Translations under genes and position numbers: made by a program
From: Bimuria novae-zelandiae CBS 107.79
Lineage: Eukaryota > Ascomycota > Dothideomycetes > Pleosporales > Didymosphaeriaceae
DNA length: 64,000 bases
Reading direction: 5' to 3'
NCBI GenBank assembly: GCA_010015655.1
Contig: ML976691.1
Location: forward strand, 351,849 to 415,848
Notes under the pieces: model-generated
What the model was told of the DNA's origin: nothing
Databases searched by the model: none
Seen by the model: the letters and a program-made list of their open reading frames with translations, nothing else
Shown: positions 1-9,700 of the stretch, in pieces
Numbering within the stretch: the first letter of the stretch is position 1
Layout of the letters: each line of letters opens with the position of its first letter

Positions 1-654
1 CTCGTAGCGCCGCCAGACTTCCATGTCTCGACGTAGACGCTTTTGATGCCGTACGTGGTGCTCGTAGGCGATCATGCGCTTGTCAGCCTCGATCATACTG
101 CCGAGGATCATGCCAGACATTTGGATGTAGCTAGGAGACGTCAGAATGAGAGGAGTAGAGTGCCGGTTCAGATTTTCCTGTATCCTTAAAAGATTAGAAT
201 GAGCTCTGGAGTAACTTACACTTTGAATTGAATCGTGAGACCTCGATATACGGGAGATAAGGCGTATGCGACGCCACCTGCTAGGACGGAGAATGCACCC
301 CACTGTGGTGTACATGGTCAGCTGAAGCGCCTCTTCATGAACATTGGCCATCATCGCGCGTACGCCAGAACATTAGCCCTCTGGTAAGATGTCGGATCCC
401 GAGGTCTCGAAGAGCTACGTGAGCAGGGCGGGCCACGTTTTTTTCAAGACTCTTTCTCAATTGCTCTGAATCTTGTAGTCTGAGCTCTTCACCTCGCACA
501 CAATTCTTCACCAACTCATATGCTAATGACAATCATGTATGAAAGCGCGACCCACCTTCGTTGCTCCCCATCCGGCGCCTCTCGCAGCCTCCCACGCAGC
601 AGCGTTTGTCTCTTCGTCTTTTGTCAAGCTAGCATGCTGTCGTGGCCTTGACAT
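1..654 (-). CDS. Conserved small membrane-type protein, truncated at left edge
   Basis: Three exons can be joined in phase: 654-556, 302-220 and 130 to beyond base 1. Both donors are GT (the second is GTAAGT) and both acceptors AG. The start is the ATG at 654 in the context of a short polar N-terminus rich in Lys, Glu and Ala. The middle exon encodes a hydrophobic Gly/Ala/Val segment ending SPVYRGLTIQFKV, followed by a Met/Gly-rich stretch (IQMSGMILGSMIEADKRM) and a highly basic, Arg-rich tail. This layout (helix, short loop, amphipathic basic end) resembles small mitochondrial inner-membrane proteins of the HIG1 type, but I do not recognise a named family. The C-terminus lies outside the window. 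The first intron (253 nt) is long for this genome and could hide a small exon. Confidence 0.6.
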
Positions 655-1155
655 GATCTGCTGTGAGATCGAAGGCGATCCTACTATAACGGATTCGACC
701 TTGAGGGAGCTGTCAATGGTGAGCCTTGGAGGGTGGGAGCTTGGTATGGTCATGTCATAATGCAGCTAGATATCGGCTGGTCCCACTTGCCGACTACTAA
801 GCTTCGGCCAATGGCAAGGAGAAGGTGCCTGAGATCTCGGCAACTCCAACGCACAATTTTTACAGTATACTCCATCTTGTCCAGCCAAAACGTAGCACGG
901 AAACCACTTCGTCAAAACAACACTTGAATTTGAATGCATTCTCTTTCTTGTGCTTCCAGAAGATGGAAGGGTGTGGAACTTCGGCCTATGAGGTAAGCGC
1001 GCGCGGATCAAGGTAAGACCGCGCCCCACCGCGCCTTCTTGAAAAGAACACCTTCGCCTCTTTTCCTCGGACTTCTTTTTAGGCTGCAGCGGGCAGTCCT
1101 CGCAGCACCTCGCACTCAGTTCAATCTTTGGTACAGTATCAACAAGCTGCCCACC
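655..1155. other. Intergenic region between divergent genes
   Basis: About 500 bases between the divergent starts of the left-edge gene and the Derlin gene, so it must hold both promoters. I see no further gene and no repeat. Short ORFs here have no coherent protein character. Confidence 0.5.
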
Positions 1156-2302
1156 ATGGATGTCTTCTGGACGCTCCCGCCGGTTACGAGAACCATCACG
1201 GCTGCTGCTGTGGTCACGTCCGCCCTAGGATACGCGGGGATCATCAGCTTGTCGCAGTTTGTTTTCTTCTACCCATTCGTCTTCACCGTCAAGCAACTGC
1301 CGCAAGTATGGCGGATTTTCACGGCATTCTTCATAACGGGCCCGAGGATGGGCATAGTTCTGGATCCATACTTCCGTGCGTTGAGCAGTGCTCTTCACCA
1401 GCTTCTCCCACTAACAAACACGCAGTATACCAGTATGGTAGCGGCCTAGAGCGCGAGTCGTCGCGCTTCTCACAGCCCGGCGACTTCTTCGTATATACGG
1501 TGTTCGTCGGCTCGCTTATCACCGTAAGTAGCTTCTATGCTCGTTGCTTCGGCACGCGCAAACTTTTGTCTTGTCTTCGGACAACCCCGACCATCTGCCC
1601 GCCCAGCCACAATTTCTAGCTGAAGCGGTTCCTGAACTCGGGGGAGAGCACCCTTGCACAGTATGCGCCCCGTCATTCGCATAATCCAAAAGGGGTTTGC
1701 GTGGTGTGTGAGCATGGTGGGAATGTCACTTGAGAAGCATGGCGGACGCGCAATTCCGTCGTGCGGTATTGGCTCCCTACATACCCATCTTAACTTGAGT
1801 GCTTTTTGTTCGACGTGCCCTTTTGGAGTGGTCCTCGCTGACTTGCTTCAAGGCGCTTGCAGGCTACTTACTCAATGCGTACACGTTCCTACCTGCTCTC
1901 ACGCTCGCATACGCGTACACATACGCCCAGGACAACCCCACGCGCAAGGTGTCGTTCTTCATCATCACCTTTGATGCCAAGTACCTCCCGTTTGCGCTGC
2001 TCTTCATGACTCTTATCATGGACAGCCCCGAACGAGCGCTTTCGCAAGCCACCGGTCTTCTCGCTGCGCACATGTTCGACTTCCTCACGCGTATCTGGCC
2101 CACCTTCGGCGGCGGCACAAACTATATTACCACACCCGCTATTGTGAAGCAGTGGTTCGGTGGAGGCGCTGGTACACAGCAGGCCAGGCCGTATGGCATG
2201 GCACAGCAAGGTCGAGCAGCCGCGGCTGCTGCACCTTCGACGGGTCGAACCACCGGCGCTAATACCAGCCAGTGGGGACCCGGACGTCGTCTGGGCGAGT
2301 AA
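1156..2302 (+). CDS. Derlin (DER1-like rhomboid pseudoprotease)
   Basis: Derlins sit in the ER membrane and help retrotranslocate misfolded proteins for proteasomal degradation with the HRD1 ligase and Cdc48. The start MDVFWTLPPVTRTITAAAVV is typical of the family (ATG at 1156, preceded by CCACC). Exons in phase: 1156-1375, 1426-1523 and 1853-2302, giving about 255 residues. Several hydrophobic segments are visible, and the conserved block YAQDNPTRKVSFFIITF lies in the last exon, followed by more membrane segments and a polar, Gly/Ala-rich cytosolic tail. The family carries no rhomboid catalytic Ser/His pair. The weak point is the 329-nt stretch 1524-1852: it may be one long intron, or it may hide a small exon near 1621-1700. 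The acceptor at 1852 was chosen because it keeps the frame into ALAGYLLNAYTFLPAL. Confidence 0.85.
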
Positions 2303-2675
2303 ATGCATTGGGTTTGGGGCTACAGGATATGATATGATACCAGGTGCACGGGATTTCGGACGGCATGCATAGCATTGGAGTCTGGATGATACTCACGGTC
2401 GTGCTACTCAATGAGAACAATTTCACATCATTTAACGTAAACGATCTGCATACATGTTGCTGCTGTTACTGCAAGCCTAATCATTGCGGACATAAATCTC
2501 AATGGAGCAAAGTCGCGGTGACGTGAGTTCAAACATGATGGTGCATCTTCTATAGGTCAAGTTCACAACCACAGTCACTCACTTCAATCATCATTTTACA
2601 TTATTCATTCATACATATTCGTTGCGTCACATTATCTCTATCATACACTCCCCACCCCCTTTCCTCCAACCTCAT
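2303..2675. other. Intergenic, no gene seen
   Basis: Convergent 3' ends of the Derlin gene and the small gene at 2676-3035. No ORF with coding character, no repeat. Confidence 0.5.
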
Positions 2676-3035
2676 CTACTGCGTCGAGCTCCCAGCAGGG
2701 TTCCTAGGCCCATCCACAGTCCTCTCCACATGACCTGCGATATCATTCTTGCTCGCATCGAACTGGCTGCCGATAGCGCCCTGGCTGCTCAGCGGGCCGC
2801 CGATCTTCTCGCCGATCTGGCCGATGGTGCCGTCGGGGTTGAATTGCTTGCCGATGGCACCGGCGGAGGAGATGACCGAGGGGTTCTGAGAGTGTTAGTA
2901 TTTGTGCGAAGATGGATGAGGAAAGGGAGAAGGAGGGACAGCAGGGGAAGAAAGGGGACTGACATCTTGCGGGATGGCGTTGGAGCCTTTGTTGGCGCCG
3001 AGCTTGTCGGCTGCGGAAGTCGTGTTGGAAGTCAT
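2676..3035 (-). CDS. Small hydrophilic protein with internal GAIG-x-QF repeat
   Basis: Two exons, 3035-2964 and 2885-2676, join in phase 0 (GAT|AAC) to give 93 residues starting MTSNTTSAADKLGANKGSN and ending in AGSSTQ. No membrane segment or Cys is present. The second exon holds a clear internal duplication: GAIGKQF and GAIGSQF, about 27 residues apart, separated by the Gly/Ile-rich stretch GTIGQIGEKIGGPLSSQ. The product is Gly-, Asn- and Ser-rich and looks intrinsically disordered. An in-frame ATG at 3080 exists but is less likely to be the start. I recognise the style of small conserved filamentous-fungal proteins, not a characterised family; a stress or desiccation role is only a guess. 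Confidence 0.6.
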
Positions 3036-3571
3036 ATTTTTCGGTGTGTTGGTTGGGAATTCGAAACCGTGCTTGGGCATAGACTGCTAAAGAATTCCTT
3101 GTATACGAAGAAGAATATAGAACGTAGAATAGTGTTAGTGGGTTTGTATAGTGGTGTGGTGTTCAGTGAGGTGAGGTGTGTTTTGGGACTTATATACGAA
3201 GGCGTGCGTCACGGGTGTGGATTGTATAAGTGGCGATGTCATGTTTACACGCGGGCGTTAGGGGTCCACGGAGAGCTGTGCGCATTATAGTCTTTGATGT
3301 CAGGGCGTGCCTTGTGATGAGGTATGTGGATCATGATCTACGAGGGAGGTTGTGTGAGTGGTACGATGGGTGGGCGTGGGGTGTTGGGCTGGGTGGTGGT
3401 GCGGTCGGTGGGTTCAATGATGCCATTTGCGGTCGAGGATATAACTCCCAATCGTGAGTTCAATCGTATTGACTGAATTTAAAGGTTGTCCATATCGAAA
3501 GTAAGTCTCACAGTGAGCCACCTGAAATCGAGAGATGTTTCTTGCTTCTCCAACCCAGACGTCGGACAGGT
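3036..3571. other. Intergenic, promoter side of small gene
   Basis: About 535 bases with G/T-rich plus-strand composition upstream of the small gene, then the 3' side of the RPA49 gene. No coding signal or repeat seen. Confidence 0.4.
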
Positions 3572-5045
3572 CTATCGCCTTTTCGGCGGGCCTCTCCTTA
3601 GCTGCGGGAACTGCAAAGGCAGCTTCAGCTTCGCAATGGTGTGGCTGGTGCTCTCTGCCTTCGTGATCTTGAGTTTGTTGCGGTCGGCCTCCGTGGGTGC
3701 GCTGAGTCGGCAGCCCAGCTCGGCGAAGTATTGCTTGATACTAGACACATGTCAGTGATCCAACCAGCAGCATCAAGAAATCGGAGTACATACTCCTTAT
3801 TTTCGAGCTTGAAATCTTGCTTCAAATCGTTCACGTCGACTTCAAAATCGTCTACGATCAGGGCTGCGGCGCAAGCGTGAGTGATGAGGTTGTCAATGTT
3901 CCAGCGTGGGAGGTCATTGTTCCTAGAAGTTATCAGCACATCTTCTGCAGCGGAAGTCCGAAAGACATACTCAGACGCGAATCTCCTCCTGATCGTGTTG
4001 GCCAATGCTTCAGGTACATCCTCGCCCATGGCCGCCTCGAACTTGCCCTTCGGTGGAAGCCTTCTCGGTCCTTTACCAGGCTTCGCTACGTCATTGAGCT
4101 TGATACAAAGAAGTATAAAGCGCAATAACTTGAGCTTCTGATACTGCTTGTATTTCGCCAGTTTTGTGATGCGCATTGCGACGAATCTGCTAGTGACCAC
4201 GACGCCTTCACCAGCCTCCGAGGCACTGACCCAGTCGCTGACCTCTATCATAGCCATGAGCTCTTTGCCGACGACCACATCGATGGGGTATACGTCTACG
4301 GGGTATTCGGCGTCCAGGTTCGCACGCGGGCGGGGTTTTGATTCATCGACTGCAGCAGCGAGCTGCTTCGATGTGGGCATCGCGTCGGTCGCATCAGCCA
4401 TGCCTTGCAACACATTCTGTGCGATTCCTTCGTCCTTTGTCGCGTCTCCACGCTGGATAGCGTTCTGCGTCATGTCCTCAATGGCCTTCCGGGACCGCTT
4501 GGAACCGAACTCTGCCGCAAGCGCATGTCTCTTCGCTGTGAATGTAGACTGGGCGGCCTCAATCCTAGCTTGCTTCTTCTGTAGCTCCTCGGTCTCGCTC
4601 CGCAGAGTGCTCCGCACTGTGACCCTCTTCATAGGCATGAGCTGCATCTTGCCGGACGCGGGGTCGTATACGCCAATGTAGTCCCTGAGGTTGCTCTCTG
4701 AGCTTCCATCTTTCTCTTCTCGTGCGCTGTAGTCGAGGCGAGAGTGTTCGGAGGACTGGAGAAGCAGTTCGGAGATATGGCCGGTGGGGAGGATTTTGGA
4801 GCGCTTGTACGGCTTGAAGGTGATTTGTGAAGGGAACTTGAGACCCGGTGTTGAAGCTACCGTAAGTTCAGCTGCCTATATCTTGTATTCCACTGCGTAA
4901 TTGGTGAAATACCTATAATCGGTCCCGGGACTTCGTTGTCGATGTACTCCACCTGCACATTGCCTTCTGCGGGCGCAACGGCGGCCTTCTTCGCGGGTCG
5001 CTGGTCCCACTGCTCTTGTCTCTTCCTCTTTTTTTCGCTACCCAT
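3572..5045 (-). CDS. RPA49: RNA polymerase I subunit A49
   Basis: A49 pairs with A34.5 as a TFIIF-like subcomplex on RNA polymerase I and supports rRNA initiation and elongation in the nucleolus. Four exons, 5045-4913, 4856-3971, 3922-3794 and 3740-3572, join in phase to 438 residues, the usual size. Order seen: a Lys/Arg-rich start MGSEKKRKRQEQWDQRPAKK; an N-terminal dimerisation region with PGLKFPSQITFKPYKR and an IGVYDP segment; a basic linker with SKRSRKAIEDMTQNAI; and the tandem winged-helix region containing LLRFILLCIKLND, ending LKLPLQFPQLRRGPPKRR. Introns are 48-56 nt with GTAT or GTATGT donors. The start ATG at 5045 faces the promethin-like gene divergently, 371 bases away. Confidence 0.9.
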
Positions 5046-5416
5046 TGCGCTGGTGTGTCAGGTTCTGCTCGCTGTGTTGTCGGTATTTGGAATTGCTGCT
5101 ATTTGCGCGCAACAATTTTTTGGAGAAAGCGCACTAAAATTTCTGGGGTGTTTGTGGCGTCTGTGGCTGGTGTTTCCGTGGCGTCCCGCAATGACGGTTA
5201 GCGTCAAATAACCCTGGTTTACGTCCAGATGTCTTGTTATGCAGCGTGACAGCGGCATCGTAAAGTTGGCTTGCGTAGCTATTGATCTCCCTGCTGCGTG
5301 TTCAGAAATTTCCGCACGAATGAACTTTCACCTATAATTAATCCTTCCTCTCCTTTAGGCGTCACTCGGTCAACCTCTTGTCTACTCGCATCGAATTACA
5401 GCAGCACCCATCCACC
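5046..5416. promoter_or_regulatory. Divergent promoter region, RPA49 / promethin-like gene
   Basis: 371 bases between two divergent start codons. It must contain both promoters, but I can name no specific motif with confidence. Confidence 0.4.
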
Positions 5417-6308
5417 ATGTCGGGCGTGCTGAACAGTATCCAATCTGTGCTTGGGAAGCTGGGGACGACGTTTATCAGTATTCTGGACAGAATAATACCG
5501 CCAGAGAAGAGGGCTGAGATGCTGAATAAGTTGAAGGGCTTTGCGATAAACAATCCCAAACTGGCCGTACGTATTCCCTATGTACCGTGCCCAGTTCATC
5601 CATTCCAGATGTTTATGAATACATTCACATGGGGAATCCGGAAGACCAGTCATATACTAATAAAATATAGGCATTTCTGAGCACCCAAATTGTCCTCACT
5701 GGCATCCCACTCATCCTCTTCATCACCTTCGCCATCACCGTCTTCGTCTTCTCTCTCATTGTCGCCCTCTTAATTGGATTGTTAGCAGCCGTCCTCTTCA
5801 CCCTCTTCATGGTCTGCGTGGCTCTTCTCGTCGTCCTACCAACCATCTTCATGACCACGTTCACCGCAACATTCCTCTTCCTGTGGGGCCTTGGCGGCTA
5901 CTACATCCTGAAGTGGTAAGTCTTTCTCTCATCCACCAAACATGCTGAAGCTGTTGCTTATATACTCCATCTAGGTACAACGAAGGCGAAACTCCAGCTC
6001 CCGACGGCACTACCATCGGCGACAAGATCAACAATCTCAGCGGTGGACGCATGGGCTGGCTCACTGAGGGCGTCAAGAAGAAGCAAGAAGATATTCGTAC
6101 TGATGTGGATCAGACGCCCAAGATGCATGGCGGTGAGCACGATGATTCGGATGGCAAGTCGAGCGGGAGAGCACCGAGGAAGCTCGCTGAGAAGCCGAAG
6201 GATAGTACCAACGAATCGAACGGTGGCGTCCAAAAGAGACCTATGAAGAGTGCTGGTGGTGCAGAGAATGCGGCGCACAAAGTGAACGAGAAGACGGAAA
6301 GCGATTGA
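5417..6308 (+). CDS. Promethin/LDAF1-like membrane-hairpin protein
   Basis: Exons 5417-5566, 5671-5915 and 5975-6308 join in phase to 242 residues. The start was set at 5417 (context TCCACCATGT); an in-frame ATG lies at 5378. The first exon holds an amphipathic part (PPEKRAEMLNKLKGFAINNP). The second encodes about 80 almost unbroken hydrophobic residues (roughly 50-130), two closely spaced helical hairpins ending LWGLGGYYILKW. The last exon is a charged, disordered tail with many Lys/Asp/Ser. This architecture (amphipathic lead, double hairpin, polar tail) matches the promethin family, which works with seipin in lipid-droplet formation at the ER. The family assignment is from architecture, so moderate; it could also be another reticulon-like hairpin protein. 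Confidence 0.65.
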
Positions 6309-6733
6309 GGTTAGTGTTAGGGGGTCATTATTAGCTGCAGTCCGGGCTGAAACATGTGCGATAATTGTAGCTGTGGTTTTGTTTTCAATAGATTTTGTAG
6401 CATACTGCGTTTCTGTGCTGCGTTAAGTCGCGGCTCGGAGAAGCTATGACGAATGAGATGTTCTATAGTTTTGTAGCGGCTGAACACAACGTGGTATGCC
6501 CATGTACGCTTCTTGCCATCTTTAGCCTTTCCGCTCCTCAACTCTACGCTTCAACTCTTGTCAACTCTTGTCCTTCTCAGCGCGTTGCATCTCTTCCATC
6601 TGGTCTATACACAGTTAGTCACCTCAACAACGTTACTCCACTGGCAATGCTTACCCTCCATCTCTTGATACGTCCACAGGGACCGACGGAATAATGGGCC
6701 GAGCTTCGCTTTAGACTCTGATAATTCTTTCTC
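6309..6733. other. Intergenic between convergent genes
   Basis: The 3' regions of the promethin-like gene and the large macro-domain gene. No coding signal or repeat seen. Confidence 0.5.
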
Positions 6734-9700
6734 CTAATTCTCAGTCCTGGTTGTCGGCTTCCTGGACGGTTGGGCATCTAGAGGCATGGAAGATTGTGAA
6801 TTAATCGTTATCCAAGAATGTTCCAGTCCAGGCACAGTTGTGATCATGTTCAGCGCCCGAAGGTGCTCAATTGCCTCGGTTAGGTCCAACTGTGATTCGT
6901 CTAACTCGTTTGCTAGTTCGAAGTTACTGACGACCGCAGGCTGGTCTTCTGGATGCGGTTGGATATGGGTAAGGATGCGTCGTTCTAGCGTGGTGATAAT
7001 AGGAGGGCCAGCGTACTGGTTGTTGTCTCTTGCTGTTGCACTTGATGGACCTGATGCTGTCGCGATGCTGTGCAGCTTTTCGATACGATCCTCGACCACT
7101 GTGATGCGCATGTCATCAGTTGCAGACACAGGTCTCCTAACGGGATCATCTTGAGGCACAGACGGCAGGTCAAGGTCTGTAGATGCTTCTGTCGGTGACT
7201 GTCGACCGAGGTGTTCTTCATCCGCTTTCCAGAGCTGTTTCAAGGCTTGTAGCTGGTCTCTAAGCCCATGATTATCGCTCGAGATATGATATGAAGCACT
7301 GTCGTCCTCTGTTGAATATTGACTTGCCACATGTGGGCTTGTCTGGATAGCTTTAGTTAAATTTGGCAGCACTGCATCGCAGTCCCTCTGAGAAGTAAAT
7401 TTCAGCATGTAACGTCTGGTATCCGCTGTCGGTTTGTCTTCTGTGATAACGTTATCCAGGAGTATTTCGACACTAGAGTGCCTTCGGATGATGGAGAGAG
7501 GCGTAAGTATAAGCCGTGATCGAACACTGCTAGAGGCCCCGGCACTGTTCGCAGCAATCTCAAGATAGCCAGGGGTAATGTAAAGCGACGCTTCAGAGTC
7601 GTAGGAATTGACGAGTACCCATCGCCGCGCCGAGTGCGCCCAAAATGACACTTTTGCAAAGGCTTTTTCCGCTTCGTGTTGAGAAGGAATCGGGACGTCA
7701 GCACTGTTGGTAGCAGCGCCTGGTGGCGGTCTAATCTCTTGAATAGGGACGGTCGGACTGTTATTTGCAGCGTGCTTGAGTCTCGTTAACATCATATCGC
7801 AGTCATCTAGCGAGTTGAACGTAAGCGAGAAGCTACTGTTCGGTTCGTCGTCTAAGGTGCCCTCTCCGCTTTGTACGAGGATCTCAGTATCCGAAGGTCG
7901 ACTCATTCTGGATTGAGAATTGAGATACAACCAGGTGGAAATACTGTCGTTGTCCGCTTCGCGTATCACGAGGGCACCACGCGTAAGATGCAAAGTCGGC
8001 ACTGGCCCTTGAAAGTCCCCCCATCCGTCGACCGGATCAGACCAGACGTGTATACGACTGAATGTGCGTCCAGGGCCGTGCCCAGCTGAGACAGTAACAT
8101 CAACCCTATGTACCGTGTAACCTGGTCGTCTTATTTTGCCCAACGCTGGTTGATTGCTGACGAAAGGTCGATCTCGATTCGGGTCGTGCAAACTCTTCTC
8201 AACCGTACTGAGGAGCTCTAAACCTAGCGGAAGTGAAACTGGAACATATACCTCGGCGTTATCAGTGTTGTCAGATCTGAGTGGATGCACAGACTGATCA
8301 GGTTTCATATACAGGTGTCGTAGAACCTTTGCCGCCAGTGGGTAGCCTTCATCGCATAAATCCTTGCCTTCAGAATAGAGAGTAGACATGTTGCTGCATG
8401 TTTGACACTCTCGTGCATGCGCCTCAAAGTTGAACAATGCATTCAGCGCGCTAGACTCGAGTGGTCGCATGTTGTAAATAACAGGTTGCTTTCCAGATGA
8501 GGTATTGCGAGACGCTTCCTCATGAGTGTCAGATAGGGTATGAAGTGGCGGAGAATTGAGTTCCCTTAATATCGGAGCTGCCTCGGATGCTTCAGCGTTG
8601 GGTGCTGGAAAGTATACGGGTATGAGCGATTTGTACATAAACTCGTCGTTGGAAGAAAACACCTGTGCAGCAATTGTCGCGTCAGTCTCAGTCCTATGAT
8701 CAGTGGGTGTAGTAAAACAGGCTTGCCACCTACAACAAGGACGATTTTCTCTATCGTACTACTTTCACCCACGGTGTCAATGAAATTCTTTACTTCCTCT
8801 ATCGCAACGACCGCGGAATCTCTTCGAGGGTAGTTGAGCAAACCTACCACATTAGTCAGTGATATTATTGTTTTGGGTGACCATGCAAACACCGCTCCGC
8901 AATCGCAATCCAAATCCTATTAAACGACTCACCAGTTCCAAGCGCAGGAATTGCGACTGAGGCCGCTCTCAACGAAGCGGCCATTCGAAGTATCTTCCTG
9001 TACATGTTTCGTAGAATATCCTGGGTGCCTGTTCTGTAAAGATCAGGAGGTATCGCATGAAGGACATGCTTCGCAGGGAGTGAATAACCTCCAGTTAGTA
9101 TGACGTCTCCCTCAGTGCAAGGCGCATTGCTGGCACACTCTTCCTGTAATTCGAGGCCGCCAGCCTGAAAAACGCTACGAGCCAGTCGTCCCATGCCTGA
9201 AAAATGGATATCAGTACTACTAACTGTCTATTGTCAGCTTTTGGTTTCTCGATTGTTTCGCCATTATATATTGGGGCTTACCAATGACATCGACCTCTAA
9301 CCGCGTAATATCATCCCTTGAAAGACAAACCATGTAGTAAGATCGAGATGAAGGAGCAGAGTGTGTGAAATCTGACTGCAAAGTGTCTAAACCGTATAGT
9401 TGAGCCAGAGTCGGGATTTGATAGAGTTTCACAGTTTTGCCGCGGTCCTTCGGTATCTCGTTTCTCTGGAACTCCCTCGTTATCATAACCTCTTCGAAAT
9501 GATCCCGGACAGACTTTCCGACTCCCGTTTGTTTGGCAAGCCATGCGCCTAGCCGAGTTCCGATAGCCTTCATCTCGTTCGGTATGGCTGTGTTCTGTTC
9601 CAAGACATTGTTGAGATGTTGCGCAAACTCTTCGCAGATGTCGATCAGTTGCACGATCGTTAATCCCTGGTATGCTTCCATGTGACTGTTGTAATCGTGC

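Noticed and set aside
2622..3290. 222-residue plus-strand ORF
   Set aside because: Antisense to the phase-consistent two-exon small gene and has no domain signal.
9196..9282. Macro domain 2 read as lacking its binding loop altogether
   Set aside because: An upstream in-phase acceptor at 9224 restores VSSTDIHFS; the loop-less form remains only as an alternative splice product.
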